Source: Curtobacterium sp. MCLR17_007 (lineage in GTDB: Bacteria; Actinomycetota; Actinomycetes; Actinomycetales; Microbacteriaceae). From it: DNA of 64,000 nt. Shown in pieces: positions 34,028 to 43,498 of this stretch. The notes under the pieces were generated by a model, which worked only from the letters and a program-made list of their open reading frames with translations, did not search any database and was not told where the DNA came from. The stretch is from positions 1 through 64,000 of the forward strand of contig NZ_CP126272.1 of NCBI RefSeq assembly GCF_003234655.2. Direction: 5' to 3'. Both the position numbers and the translations under genes were made by a program. Position 1 is the first letter of the stretch, and each line of letters starts with the position of its first letter.

Positions 34028-35404
34028 ATGGGCCAGCACGACAACGCGGACCACTCAGCACCAACCTCGACCGGGATGCTCTTCCGGTCACCGGAGGCCG
34101 ATACTGCCGGCCCCACCGCAGCGCAGATCGGTCTGCGGGGGGCGCTCAACAAGTTCGGGCTGAAGCTGCAGCCGAGCGCTGTGGAACGGCAGGCGCGCGA
34201 GCAGGCCGCCGCCCTGAACGTGGCACGGGCGGTCATCCTGCACAGCGCGTTCACCCGCCCGGTCGGCGTCCTCATCGCCAACCCGAAAGGCACCTCGGGC
34301 AAGACGCCGGCCACGCTCGGCCTCGCCTCCGCGTTTGCGGCGGTGAAGGGCAACGGCATCTGCGCGCTCGAGGTCGCCGACGACGCCGGCACCCTCGCGC
34401 TGCGCGCCGAGGGGACGCCGCAGCTCGACCTCGGCGACCTGGTGCGGGACATCGACCAGATCCGCTCGTCGGGGCAGCTCGCCGGCTACGCCGTGCAGCA
34501 GTCCTCGTTCGTCGACGTGTTCGGGTCGAGGCCGGGGGAGTCCCGGCCGGCCCTGACCGCGAACGACGTCGTGACGGTCTCGCGCGTCATCGACGAGTAC
34601 TACCGGTTCCGGTTCATGGACTCGGGCAACGTGGTGACGACCGGGCCGTTCCTCGGCGCGATCGACGTCGCCGACGTGCTCGTGGTGCCGGTGATGATGG
34701 CCCGCGACTCGGGGCTCAAGGCGATCGAGATGCTCGACGGGCTGATCGCTGCTGGCGGTCATGCCGCGGAGCTCGCCCGTAACGCAGTGATCCTGCGGAT
34801 GACCGATGGTCGCCCGGAGAACACCGACGACCGCGACGACGTCGTGCGCTACCTCGAGGAACGCGGCGGCGCCCGGCAGTTCGACATCCCGTTCGACGCG
34901 CACATCGCCGAGCGTCGCGACATCACGTGGGCGAAGGTGTCCAAGGGGACTCAGGACGCGTTCACGTTCGCGGCAGCCGAGATCGTCCGCGTCGTGCGCG
35001 GCGAGCAGCCCAGCACGACCCCGGCCCGTCAGGAGCCTGGCGAGACCGTCTCGGCCGCACCGCTGCCGTCGGATGACGAGGATCCCGACGCGGAACCCGT
35101 CGATGAGGCTCCCGCGCCGGTGTCGGCCTCCGCTGCGGTTCAGGCCCCGGTCGTGCCGGCGGTCGAGGCCGCGCCGCAGGAGGGGTGGGTGCGGTGCCCC
35201 GAGTGCGCGCACGAGACGCCGCTCGCGACGTTCTGCGCGTTCTGCCGCCACCGCCTCGACGCACCGGTCAACCTGCAGCGCTTCTACGGCCGCGCCCGTC
35301 GTGCATCCGGATACGACGAGCCCGCGGAGGACCTCCCGGAGCAGCTGCGTAGCCGCCCCTCGTCTTCCTCTGAGCACAGCGACACCGGCCGCGCGTCGGC
35401 CTAA
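34028..35404 (+). CDS. ParA/MinD-like ATPase with C-terminal zinc ribbon, transfer operon
   Basis: This 458-residue protein is the first of the transfer operon. A P-loop of the ParA type is visible as NPKGTSGKTPATLGLASAF near 89-107, with the signature Lys intact. DVADVLVVPVMMARDSGLKA near 217-236 fits the ATPase fold. A Pro/Ala linker (about 330-390) leads to a zinc ribbon CPECAHETPLATFCAFCRHR near 394-413. Such ATPases occur in conjugation loci and may position the channel or relaxosome at the membrane; the role here is inferred. Confidence 0.78.
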   Translation: MGQHDNADHSAPTSTGMLFRSPEADTAGPTAAQIGLRGALNKFGLKLQPSAVERQAREQAAALNVARAVILHSAFTRPVGVLIANPKGTSGKTPATLGLASAFAAVKGNGICALEVADDAGTLALRAEGTPQLDLGDLVRDIDQIRSSGQLAGYAVQQSSFVDVFGSRPGESRPALTANDVVTVSRVIDEYYRFRFMDSGNVVTTGPFLGAIDVADVLVVPVMMARDSGLKAIEMLDGLIAAGGHAAELARNAVILRMTDGRPENTDDRDDVVRYLEERGGARQFDIPFDAHIAERRDITWAKVSKGTQDAFTFAAAEIVRVVRGEQPSTTPARQEPGETVSAAPLPSDDEDPDAEPVDEAPAPVSASAAVQAPVVPAVEAAPQEGWVRCPECAHETPLATFCAFCRHRLDAPVNLQRFYGRARRASGYDEPAEDLPEQLRSRPSSSSEHSDTGRASA

Positions 35405-35421
35405 CCACGAAAGGTCCCACC

Positions 35422-35772
35422 ATGTCTCTTCTTCCCATTCCCGCGCTCATCGTGAACACCGCAGCCGTGGTCGTTGCCGCAGGTGACAACCCGTTCGACG
35501 GTGTGACGCCGAACTTCGATTGGCTCGGCGACGGCTTCAATCGGGTCTGGGTGCCCGCCCTCGGTGGCGCGCTCGGCCTGGCACTGATCGCGCTGGCGTT
35601 CTTCTTCATCCGTGCCGTGTTCGGCCTCAGGAAGGCGCTGGACGCGAAGAAGCCCAACGACGCTGAGCACGCCCGCAACACCATGCTCGGAACCGGCATC
35701 GCGATCGCCTGCGTGATCCTCACCCCGACGCTCTTCCTCGCGATCACGACCGCTGCTCAGCGAGGCGCCTAA
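35422..35772 (+). CDS. Small two-helix membrane protein (VirB2/TrbC-like pilin candidate)
   Basis: The protein has 116 residues: a hydrophobic N terminus, a central helix (LGGALGLALIALAFFFIRAV near 47-66), a charged loop with KALDAKKPNDAEHARN, and a second helix (LGTGIAIACVILTPTLFLAI near 89-108). Length, topology and position before the VirB6-like gene match VirB2/TrbC-type subunits. Its TAA overlaps the next ATG by one base. Confidence 0.6.
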   Translation: MSLLPIPALIVNTAAVVVAAGDNPFDGVTPNFDWLGDGFNRVWVPALGGALGLALIALAFFFIRAVFGLRKALDAKKPNDAEHARNTMLGTGIAIACVILTPTLFLAITTAAQRGA

Positions 35773-36509
35773 TGAGTGGCCCCGAGCAGCGCGATCGTGC
35801 CGTCCAGACGAAGAAGCGGGTCAGCGTCCCCAAGCTGGTCCTGATCGTCATCGCCGCGTTGATCGTCGCGTCCCTGGTGCTGCTGGTCGTCGTGGCGGTC
35901 ATCCCCCGTCAGAGCACCCCGCAGGCTGCCTCGTCGACCTCGACTGCAGCGGAGGCAACGCCCGGGTCGGCACCGACGATCGACAGCCTCGGCGACTCAG
36001 AGCGGCGCACCGTGTCCGGCTGCGTCGCAGGGACTGGGATCACCGGTGAGGACCTGCTGCAGCTGCGCCGCACGAAGGATTTCACCGTAGAGGGCGCTGC
36101 CGAGTTCCTCGGCGGGTTCTTGCAGGTGACCTCCGCGGCGGATCCGGAGTGGCGGTCTGGCATCGACCAGGTGGTGAACATCGCCACGACCGGCACCGCT
36201 CACGACCTGCTGAAGACGCAGGTTCAGGAGGGCACTCCGTACGCCGACGCGCAGAAGCACACCGCTGACCTGTCGAAGGGCGCGTTCAAGGTCGTGAAGC
36301 TCACCTCGCACACGGTGACGATCGACATCGCCGCTGCGACGACGACGGACGGCAAGCCCGACGTGCGCGACGGGAAGGTCAACTACACCGGCGGGGAGTT
36401 CGTCCTCACCGCGACCGATGGCGGATGGGTGGTGTCCGGGGCGTCCGGTGACGGCGACTGGCGCGTCAACGCGACCCAGTCCGGCACCACGTTCAAGGAG
36501 GGCTGCTGA
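35772..36509 (+). CDS. Membrane-anchored transfer protein (VirB8/TcpC-like candidate)
   Basis: The protein has 245 residues with one N-terminal membrane helix (LVLIVIAALIVASLVLLVVV near 22-41), a low-complexity Ser/Thr/Ala linker, and an extracytoplasmic domain containing two Cys residues and a mixed alpha/beta pattern (VTIDIAAATTTDGKPDVRDG near 180-199). This is the build of VirB8/TcpC-type channel proteins. A similar but distinct protein is encoded at 41621. Confidence 0.5.
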   Translation: MSGPEQRDRAVQTKKRVSVPKLVLIVIAALIVASLVLLVVVAVIPRQSTPQAASSTSTAAEATPGSAPTIDSLGDSERRTVSGCVAGTGITGEDLLQLRRTKDFTVEGAAEFLGGFLQVTSAADPEWRSGIDQVVNIATTGTAHDLLKTQVQEGTPYADAQKHTADLSKGAFKVVKLTSHTVTIDIAAATTTDGKPDVRDGKVNYTGGEFVLTATDGGWVVSGASGDGDWRVNATQSGTTFKEGC

Positions 36510-37915
36510 TGGCTTGGTGGCAGGACGCAGGATCCACGGTCGCCAACGGACTGTCGGGGATCGTTTCGGGCATCGTCGGGTCGACGGCGAAGACGGCTAC
36601 CGACGTCGTCAAGGCGGTCGACTTCGTCAAGGACCCCGCCGGGTACATCACCTCGCTGCTGCAGCAGGCGGTCTACACGACGTCGACGAAGCTCATCCCG
36701 CCGATGATCGACGCGCTGCACCCCGACTACACGGCGCAGTGGTGGATCGACTCGTACCGAGTGTCGTTCGGGATGGCGTTCCTACTGGCGGCGGTGCTGC
36801 TGGTGGTGTCGTTCGTGCAGACCCAGAAGGGCAAGAACTCCGGGAAGGAGCTCGCCGAATCGCTGTTCGTCGCGCTACCCGGGTTCGTCGTCGCCGGGGC
36901 GTTCGGACCGCTGGTCGGGCAGCTCATCGGGAAGGTGTTCGTCCAGCTCGAGGACTCGATCGCCGCATGGGCGGTCGGGTCGTCCACGAAGGACTACTTC
37001 AAGCACCTCGGCGACGCCGCGGCTTCCAAGGACGCCCAGGAGCTCTGGGGGACCGCGTTGATCTCGCAGATCACCCTCGAGGCGCTGCTGATCGGGATGA
37101 TCGTCGTCGTCTTCGTGCTGCTGATCCAGCTCGCGACGATGTACCTCACCGGCGCCCTGATGGCGCTGTTCCTGGCCTGGCTGGTGAACCCGAAGACGCG
37201 GCACCTGGCGAAGATCGGTCCGACGGTGTGGCTCGCGCTCTGCTTCTCGCATGCGTTGCTGATCCTGCTGGTCGGGATCGTCTTCCGTGCGGTCGGCGGC
37301 CTGCAGATGAAGGCCGTGGAAGGCGACGCAGGGGACTTCGCGACGTTCGTCAACCTCGCGCTGCCGGCGGTGTTGATCTGCATGATCATCTTCGCCCCGA
37401 TGGCGCTGCTGAAGATCGCATCACCGGCGTCCGCACCGCTTGGCGGCGGCGGTCAGGCCCGCGACGGCGGACTGAACAGTCCCAACAGTGCGCCGCAGAT
37501 CCCCACCGGCAACGGCGGCCGCGGAGGGTCCTCCGGGCCGCAGAACCCGAACCAGGCCGCCGGCAACGGCAACCAGTCGGGATCTGGGTGGACGCCGTCC
37601 ACGCAACCGGTGCAGTCCGGTGGTGGCGGAGGAGGTTCGACGACGATCAACGCGTCGAACACCGGAACCACCGGCAGCGCCGCGAACCAGGCAGCGCAGG
37701 CCGGCGGTCGGAAGAGCGCCCAGGCCGCTGCCCAGCAGGGCGCCACGTCCGCGGCGAGCAAGACCGCGACCGCTGGCACTGCGGCGTCCGGCGTCGGCGC
37801 TCCTGTCGCGGTCGCCGCCGTCCTCGCCAACGCCGCGCTGAAGGCCGCCGCCACCGCGGTGCGTGCAGGCCACCAGGCCGCTGAACAGGCCGGCGACGCC
37901 GGCACCCACGACTGA
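36509..37915 (+). CDS. VirB6/TrbL-like membrane channel protein
   Basis: The 468-residue protein has six to seven hydrophobic segments between about 80 and 310 (for example VSFGMAFLLAAVLLVVSFVQ and LIGMIVVVFVLLIQLATMYL). A long Gly/Asn/Gln/Ala-rich tail of about 150 residues follows. The topology and repetitive tail match actinobacterial TrbL/VirB6-type proteins that form the inner part of the secretion channel. It starts by one-base overlap with the preceding stop. Confidence 0.7.
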   Translation: MAWWQDAGSTVANGLSGIVSGIVGSTAKTATDVVKAVDFVKDPAGYITSLLQQAVYTTSTKLIPPMIDALHPDYTAQWWIDSYRVSFGMAFLLAAVLLVVSFVQTQKGKNSGKELAESLFVALPGFVVAGAFGPLVGQLIGKVFVQLEDSIAAWAVGSSTKDYFKHLGDAAASKDAQELWGTALISQITLEALLIGMIVVVFVLLIQLATMYLTGALMALFLAWLVNPKTRHLAKIGPTVWLALCFSHALLILLVGIVFRAVGGLQMKAVEGDAGDFATFVNLALPAVLICMIIFAPMALLKIASPASAPLGGGGQARDGGLNSPNSAPQIPTGNGGRGGSSGPQNPNQAAGNGNQSGSGWTPSTQPVQSGGGGGGSTTINASNTGTTGSAANQAAQAGGRKSAQAAAQQGATSAASKTATAGTAASGVGAPVAVAAVLANAALKAAATAVRAGHQAAEQAGDAGTHD

Positions 37916-37940
37916 GCCGGACCCGGAAGGAACGACGCTC

Positions 37941-39557
37941 ATGCGCACATCACTCATCGGTGGGGATCTGGCCCACCGTGGACTCTTCGGCGGACGGATC
38001 TCGAAGGTCCGCATCTGGACGCTGTCGATCGCGCTCGTCGTCGGGTTCGTCGCGGCCGCGATCTGGCAGATCGTCGGCCTCGTCGTGCTGGTGGTGCTGC
38101 CGCTGATCGGCTGGTTCGTCACGATCGACACCGCCAATAACACCGTCCTCACGCGGCAGATCGACCGGCGATCGTTCCGGAACCGGGACAAGCGCGGTCT
38201 GACCACCTTCGTCCCGTACGACAAGGACGGGTGGGACGCCCTGACCGACGCATGGGCGAACGCCGACGGTCGCGCTGCCCGGAAGGAGGCGGAGCGGCAG
38301 ATGCACGCAATGCGCCTCACGCCCGACGGCGTCGAGGGCATGCTCTGGCTCCGCGAGCGGAATCGCACCCCCGGGATCCAGTGGCACCGACCGTCGTTCG
38401 GGCAGGAGTACCTCGCCGTGGTGTTCAGCACCACCGGGCAGGTCGAAGGCATCGAGTCGGACGCGGTGTTCGACGCGTCCGCCGCCGGGTACGAGCAGGT
38501 TCTCGCGCAGTTCGGCGACGCACTCACCCTGCCGAACCGTGTGCAGACGATCTCCCGCATCCTGCCCTCGGACCCGGCCCCACACGAGGCGTGGCTGGCT
38601 GAGAACGGCGACGACACGATCCCCGACAAGATCCACGAGTCCTACCGCGAGGTCGTCGACGACATCTCCGCAGCGCAGCTGGTCAACCGTCCGATGTTCG
38701 TCGTCTGCTGGCCCGTCACCGACCGGTTCGTCGCCCGCGCGGAGCGTGCTGGCGAGGGCATCGACGGCTGGCTGACGGTGATGGACCGGGAGATCCGCTC
38801 AGTGCAGGCAGCGTTCGAGGCGGCCCGGTTCCGGAACGTCCGACCGCTGACCGCCCGACAGACCGCCGCCGTGCTCCGGCACCTGCAGCACCCCGGCTTC
38901 CCGATGGACCAGGCCGGCGACATCACCCCCGACCGGGCATGGCTGCCCTCGCAAGAGGACTGGTCGTACATGACGTACGTCGGCGCACCTGACGGGAGGC
39001 TCTCGCAGTCGCTCTCGCGCACCTGCCGGGTCACCGCGAAGGACGTGAAGATCTCGCATCGTACGTCCCTGTGGATGGCGCCGATGCTCGGCGAGATGCG
39101 GCACCAGGTCGTCCGCACGATCAGCTTCCACCTCGAGCTGACCCCGCAGGACCACGCGCTGTTCCTCGCGGAGAAGGACCGGGTGTCCGACATTGCCGAC
39201 GCGAACCGGCGGGCTCGCGGCGGCGGCATCGAGGACGCAACGCTGAACGTCGAGCAGGAGGCGGCGAAGCGTCGCATCGCCGACCTCACACCCGGCACCG
39301 GACACACCGGCGCGAACTGGGTCGGCTACATCACCGTCACCGCCGGCAGCAAGCGGGAGCTCTCCGACGCCGTCGAAGAGATCACGGCCGCTGCATCGAA
39401 CGCCGGCATCAGCAAGCTCACCTGGCTGGACCCCCACCAGCAGACCGCCGCCGCCTACACGTGGCCGGTCGGCCGAGGGATCGCCCCGACGAACGGATCG
39501 ATCGGCACACGCGTCGAGAAGCTCGCAGCGGGCAAGGAAGCGAAGGAATCGCTGTGA
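37941..39557 (+). CDS. SCO6880-family type IV secretion protein
   Basis: The 538-residue protein matches the actinobacterial SCO6880 family of conjugation and secretion loci. ATG 37941 follows a GGAAGGA ribosome site. Two membrane helices lie near 30-70 (IWTLSIALVVGFVAAAIWQI and onward). The long cytoplasmic part (for example WHRPSFGQEYLAVVFSTTGQ near 150-169, ISHRTSLWMAPMLGEMRHQV near 373-392) resembles the N-terminal VirB4 region. The separate ATPase at 40041 would supply the motor domain. Confidence 0.83.
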   Translation: MRTSLIGGDLAHRGLFGGRISKVRIWTLSIALVVGFVAAAIWQIVGLVVLVVLPLIGWFVTIDTANNTVLTRQIDRRSFRNRDKRGLTTFVPYDKDGWDALTDAWANADGRAARKEAERQMHAMRLTPDGVEGMLWLRERNRTPGIQWHRPSFGQEYLAVVFSTTGQVEGIESDAVFDASAAGYEQVLAQFGDALTLPNRVQTISRILPSDPAPHEAWLAENGDDTIPDKIHESYREVVDDISAAQLVNRPMFVVCWPVTDRFVARAERAGEGIDGWLTVMDREIRSVQAAFEAARFRNVRPLTARQTAAVLRHLQHPGFPMDQAGDITPDRAWLPSQEDWSYMTYVGAPDGRLSQSLSRTCRVTAKDVKISHRTSLWMAPMLGEMRHQVVRTISFHLELTPQDHALFLAEKDRVSDIADANRRARGGGIEDATLNVEQEAAKRRIADLTPGTGHTGANWVGYITVTAGSKRELSDAVEEITAAASNAGISKLTWLDPHQQTAAAYTWPVGRGIAPTNGSIGTRVEKLAAGKEAKESL

Positions 39558-39832
39558 CCGGCCTCGACTGGACGATGTTCGTCAGCGTGCAGGGGTTGCT
39601 GATCGTCGGAATCGGTTACATCGCAGTCGGCTGGCGGACCCGGAACCGCCGCCGCGCTCGGACCGGCATCGTCCTCGCCGTCGCCGCGATCGCCGCACTG
39701 GTGGTGGGCGGCATCATCGGCCCCGTCGCCGGCCTCTTGCTCGTCGCCGTGGCGGTCCTGTCGGTGTGGTCGGTGACGCGGCGGCTCCGGAGCATCGACC
39801 AGCAGGCAGCAGCACAGCAGGCCGACGCATGA
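39554..39832 (+). CDS. Small two-helix membrane protein of the transfer operon
   Basis: The protein has 92 residues with helices at about 8-26 (MFVSVQGLLIVGIGYIAVGW) and 40-68 (IVLAVAAIAALVVGGIIGPV), and a short polar tail. The GTG start at 39554 overlaps the SCO6880 stop (GTGA), and the stop overlaps the next gene, so it is part of the operon. It is likely a channel accessory; no family was recognised. Confidence 0.6.
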   Translation: MTGLDWTMFVSVQGLLIVGIGYIAVGWRTRNRRRARTGIVLAVAAIAALVVGGIIGPVAGLLLVAVAVLSVWSVTRRLRSIDQQAAAQQADA

Positions 39833-40044
39833 CCGGCCGCGACGACATCTACACGACCGTCACCACGATCCTCCCCGCCGGTGAAGACGAGCAGCTCCGC
39901 CGCTCACGGCAGCTCCGGTCGCGAGTGCTCGACCTCAACCTCTGGGCGAAGGAGGGGTGGCGGCTCCGCGACAGCATCCACATCCCCGCTGACGACGTGA
40001 TCGAAGTGCACGACACCCTCGAACGAACAGGACCCACCCGATGA
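39829..40044 (+). CDS. Small soluble protein of the transfer operon
   Basis: The protein has 71 residues and is charged (LRRSRQLRSRVLDLNLWAKE near 23-42), with no recognised domain. ATGA overlaps with both neighbours support translation. The gene lies between the two halves of the VirB4-like system, so a connector or assembly role is conceivable. Confidence 0.55.
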   Translation: MTGRDDIYTTVTTILPAGEDEQLRRSRQLRSRVLDLNLWAKEGWRLRDSIHIPADDVIEVHDTLERTGPTR

Positions 40045-41624
40045 GCACCACGACGAACACCGAGCCCAAGACGACCGATGAGCCGTTCGAAGGGACCCGT
40101 CGCTCCCGGCGTGCTGGCGCACTGTCCGCGAAGCAGCGGATGAAGCGCACCCTCCGCTCCGTGCCCGAACCCGTCGAGGATGTCACCGATGAGCTCGCGC
40201 CAGGCCACGACGCGAACGGCTTCCCGGTGGCGGCAGAGGGCGGCTACCAGCCGAAGCGGCGGAAGCTGCTGACCCGGATCGGGTACTACGGACCCGTCGT
40301 CGCCGGCGCACCGTCGACGACTCGGCAGGTGGAGATCCTCAACCCGGCTCCGATCGCGTCACCGATGGAGTTCCAAGGGCTGCTGTCGGGGATCGAGACG
40401 CTGTCGTCGACGCCGGCGACGAACGACCAGTTCGCGGCGTTCCGCGCCGGGAAGGTCACCTCCGCGAACGTCTGCACGATCGGTGACGTCGGGGTGGGTA
40501 AGTCGACGCTGATGAAGTGCGACTACGTGCTCCGGCCCCTGGTGCTGAAGGGGCGGCGGGTCGTCGTCATCGACATCAAGCCGTTCACCGGCGACTCGAA
40601 GTTCGGCGAGTACACCCCGGTCGCGGCCGCGATCGGGGTCGACCCGATCCGGTTCATCATCGCCGACACCACGACGTCGGCGGCGCGCGAGGGAGTGACG
40701 CTGAACCTCCTCGACCCGCGGCTGCTGCAGACGCAGCTCGTGCCGGGCCCGACCGGCATGGTCCAGATGGTGCAGCAGGCCGCCGCGGTCCTCAACGACA
40801 ACGTCGAGCTGGACCGGTTTGAGAAGAAGGCCATCCGCGTCGCCGTCCTGCACGCTCTGCAGGCGGCGAAGGACAAGGGCCGCGCCGCGAACATCCTCGA
40901 CGTGCTCGAGTACCTCGGCGACATGGACGTCCCCGAGTACAGGGGTCTGAGCTCGGCGGTCAAGGATCACCAGGAGCTCGCCGGCTACGGCGCGCGGATC
41001 CTCCTCGAGCGGATCCCGGAAGAGATGCCGGGCCTGTTCGACGGGGACACCTCCTCGAACGTGGCGCTGGACAAGAAGGCGACGTTCTTCGACTTCAGCC
41101 AGCTGCCCGAGGACGGCCCCGCCCGATCCATCGGCATGATGCTCGCGAACGCGTGGACGATCGGCGCGATCCGGACGTCGAAGGAGTCGCAGCAGACGAA
41201 CTTCTGCGTCGACGAGGGCTGGTTCCTCGTCGGCGGCCCGATGGGTGCTGTGATCCGGTCCAACTCGAAGCTGTCCCGTGCGCTGGGGCTCTCGAACGTG
41301 GTGAACATCCACCACGTCGCCGACATCCCCGCCGACGACCCCGCGATCTCGTTCATCAAGGAAGCCGGGACGCTGCACCTGTTCCGGCAGGCACGCTCCG
41401 ACGACGCCGAACAGGCCGCGTCCATCGCGGGCCTGCGCACCGGGGCCTCGGAGTACCTGATGACCCTCCCGCAGGGGCACCACTTCAAGAAGGTCGGCAT
41501 CGACGCCGAGACCCGCGTCTCGCACATCCGCTCGAGCTTGGAGAAGAAGATCACCGAGACCAACTACGCGATGGGCGTGGTCGCGGAGCAGCAGTCCAAG
41601 GAGCAGGGGCTGGTGGCCGCATGA
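40041..41624 (+). CDS. VirB4-like ATPase of the conjugation channel
   Basis: This 527-residue ATPase has Walker A IGDVGVGKSTLMKCD near 151-165, VVIDIKPF near 180-187, Walker B-like TNFCVDEGWFLV near 384-395, and LSNVVNIHHVADIP near 417-430, matching the VirB4/TraC motor domain. The N-terminal 80 residues are basic and disordered. It lacks the usual N-terminal VirB4 domain, which the SCO6880-family protein probably provides. Confidence 0.85.
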   Translation: MSTTTNTEPKTTDEPFEGTRRSRRAGALSAKQRMKRTLRSVPEPVEDVTDELAPGHDANGFPVAAEGGYQPKRRKLLTRIGYYGPVVAGAPSTTRQVEILNPAPIASPMEFQGLLSGIETLSSTPATNDQFAAFRAGKVTSANVCTIGDVGVGKSTLMKCDYVLRPLVLKGRRVVVIDIKPFTGDSKFGEYTPVAAAIGVDPIRFIIADTTTSAAREGVTLNLLDPRLLQTQLVPGPTGMVQMVQQAAAVLNDNVELDRFEKKAIRVAVLHALQAAKDKGRAANILDVLEYLGDMDVPEYRGLSSAVKDHQELAGYGARILLERIPEEMPGLFDGDTSSNVALDKKATFFDFSQLPEDGPARSIGMMLANAWTIGAIRTSKESQQTNFCVDEGWFLVGGPMGAVIRSNSKLSRALGLSNVVNIHHVADIPADDPAISFIKEAGTLHLFRQARSDDAEQAASIAGLRTGASEYLMTLPQGHHFKKVGIDAETRVSHIRSSLEKKITETNYAMGVVAEQQSKEQGLVAA

Positions 41625-42175
41625 GCGCCCGGCAGGAACGCGGCGTCCCTGTTTGGGTCGCGGCCGGTGTCGCGGTCGCAATCGTCGCGGTCGTCGTCGC
41701 CGGCGGCCTGGTGGCGTACTTCGCGCTGCGCGGTCCGGCACCAGTCAGCGCCCCGGCGCCGACCGCAGTCCCGTCCGCCTCGGCATCAGCGACGTCGACG
41801 CCGACGCAGGCGGCACCGACGGACTCTCCGACGTCCACAGCAACCGGCTTCGTCACCGCGTTCACCGACCACACCGTGCCGGATGACGTGTGGGAACAGC
41901 AGTACGGCAGCTACCTGACGGAGCGGGCGAAGACGGCGTACGAGGGCACGAACCGCGACCGAGTGCCTGGCACCCGCGTCACCGGGCCCGCAGAGGTGAC
42001 CGCAGGCGTGTCCGCAACGCCGATCACGGGAGCGGCCGACGATGACGGCGACCAGGATCCCGTCCCCGCGATCGTCACCGTCCCCACCGATGCCGGCACG
42101 TACACGGTCAACCTGCAGCAGCAGGACGGCCGTTGGCTGGTGGTTTCGGCGCAGCTGCCCGGGAGCGACCAGTGA
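41621..42175 (+). CDS. Membrane-anchored transfer protein (VirB8-like candidate)
   Basis: The 184-residue protein has an N-terminal helix (VWVAAGVAVAIVAVVVAGGL near 11-30), a Pro/Ala/Ser/Thr linker and a compact extracytoplasmic domain (FVTAFTDHTVPDDVWEQQYG near 77-96). The architecture parallels the protein at 35772. ATGA and GTGA overlaps link it to the ATPase and the cell-wall hydrolase genes. Confidence 0.5.
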   Translation: MSARQERGVPVWVAAGVAVAIVAVVVAGGLVAYFALRGPAPVSAPAPTAVPSASASATSTPTQAAPTDSPTSTATGFVTAFTDHTVPDDVWEQQYGSYLTERAKTAYEGTNRDRVPGTRVTGPAEVTAGVSATPITGAADDDGDQDPVPAIVTVPTDAGTYTVNLQQQDGRWLVVSAQLPGSDQ

Positions 42176-43269
42176 AGGGCGGCATCGTCGCGGCGGTCGC
42201 GGTGATCCTCGCACCGATCGTCGTCATCGTCGGCGGGATCTACTTCGCCGTCGCAGCGTCCTCCGGCACCCCCGCCGCGGCGTCAGTGTGCGGCGCCGAT
42301 GCCGGCGCCACCGGGGCCGTGAGCGGCGACATCCCGGACAAGGTCGGACAGTGGGGACACGACCAGCTCGGTGTCGCAGCCAAGCTGATCGCCGTCGCGA
42401 ACGAGATGAAGGTCAACGACCAGGCGACCACCATCCTCGTGATGACCGCGATGGGTGAGTCCTCCCTGTCGAACCCGAACCACGGCGACGCGGTCGACAA
42501 CACCACGATCGGCGTACTGCAGCAGGGCAGCTCGTACGGAACCCGGGACCAGCGTCTCGACATCCCGACCGCGGCGAAGGCGTTCCTGACGCGGCTGCTC
42601 AAGGTCGACGGGTGGGAGTCGATGGAGCCGACCCTCGCCGCCCACAAGGTGCAGGGCAACGCCGACCCGTACCACTACGCGCCGTTCTTCTCGCAGGCGC
42701 AGCAGGTCATCAAGGCCCTCACCGGCAAGGCCGTCACGTCCGGCTGCGACGTCTCCGGCGATCAGAAGGAGCTCGCGGCCACCCTCGCCAACGCGTGGAA
42801 GAACGGCACCTTCACCGACACGTACCACCCGCAGATGGTTGAGCAGGAGATCCTCCCGATCGTCGACGGGACGATCAAGCCCGGATGCCAGGTCGACACC
42901 CGCATCCTGCAGATCCTCGTCGCGGCGCTGAACAAGTACGGGTCCGTCCAGATCAGCGACATGAACCGCCCCTGCGTCGGCATCGGCACGAACTGCCCCG
43001 GGTCCCTGCACTGCAAGAACCCCGCCGTGGCGGTGGACTTCAACGCCGTCGGCGGGAAGGTGCTGCTCGGTTCCGGCCCGGCGGACATCGAGTTCCTGCA
43101 GTGGCTCAACACGATCCTGCCCAAGGGCTCACAGGCCGGGCAGGTGCAGTGCCGGCCGAACACACCGCTGTCGAACATCCGCCAGTTCGAGGACGGCTGC
43201 TCGCACCAGCACATCGACCTCGGCGGAACGACCGACGCGCTCGCCCTCGCCACCAGCAAGGAGAAGTGA
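42172..43269 (+). CDS. Cell-wall hydrolase of the transfer apparatus (VirB1-like)
   Basis: The 365-residue protein has an N-terminal signal/anchor helix (IVAAVAVILAPIVVIVGGIY near 5-24). The following domain ILVMTAMGESSLSNPNHGDA near 88-107, with the catalytic-type Glu in GESSL, and GVLQQG near 113-118 resemble a transglycosylase-type lysozyme. The C terminus (VAVDFNAVGGK, QHIDLGG) carries His/Asp motifs reminiscent of a second cell-wall-binding or peptidase domain. It would open the thick actinobacterial wall for the channel. Confidence 0.75.
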   Translation: MKGGIVAAVAVILAPIVVIVGGIYFAVAASSGTPAAASVCGADAGATGAVSGDIPDKVGQWGHDQLGVAAKLIAVANEMKVNDQATTILVMTAMGESSLSNPNHGDAVDNTTIGVLQQGSSYGTRDQRLDIPTAAKAFLTRLLKVDGWESMEPTLAAHKVQGNADPYHYAPFFSQAQQVIKALTGKAVTSGCDVSGDQKELAATLANAWKNGTFTDTYHPQMVEQEILPIVDGTIKPGCQVDTRILQILVAALNKYGSVQISDMNRPCVGIGTNCPGSLHCKNPAVAVDFNAVGGKVLLGSGPADIEFLQWLNTILPKGSQAGQVQCRPNTPLSNIRQFEDGCSHQHIDLGGTTDALALATSKEK

Positions 43270-43273
43270 CCCG

Positions 43274-43498
43274 ATGACATCAACCAGCGATCGGGTCACG
43301 GATCCCATCGACCAGGTACGACGAGCCGTCGAGGCGTACCGCCAGTCCCGACAAGCCCGGGACGACGCGATCGCCGACGCGGCGATCGCGCTCGGCCGCG
43401 AGGCCGCCGCAGAAGCGTCGGGCCTGTCGCTGTCCCGCATCCAACAGCTCGTCAGCGACCGCACCCGCACCACCAACGCCACGAGGAGGTCCGCATGA
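43274..43498 (+). CDS. Small helix-turn-helix-like protein
   Basis: The protein has 74 residues and is helical and charged, ending with a segment like a resolvase/invertase-type DNA-binding helix-turn-helix (AAAEASGLSLSRIQQLVSDR near 46-65). The gene overlaps the next small gene by ATGA. It could be a regulatory or relaxosome accessory protein. Confidence 0.55.
   Translation: MTSTSDRVTDPIDQVRRAVEAYRQSRQARDDAIADAAIALGREAAAEASGLSLSRIQQLVSDRTRTTNATRRSA

Noticed and set aside
34028..35404. Second plasmid partition ParA
   Set aside because: It is the first gene of the transfer operon, carries a zinc ribbon, and has no centromere-binding partner; a transfer role fits better.
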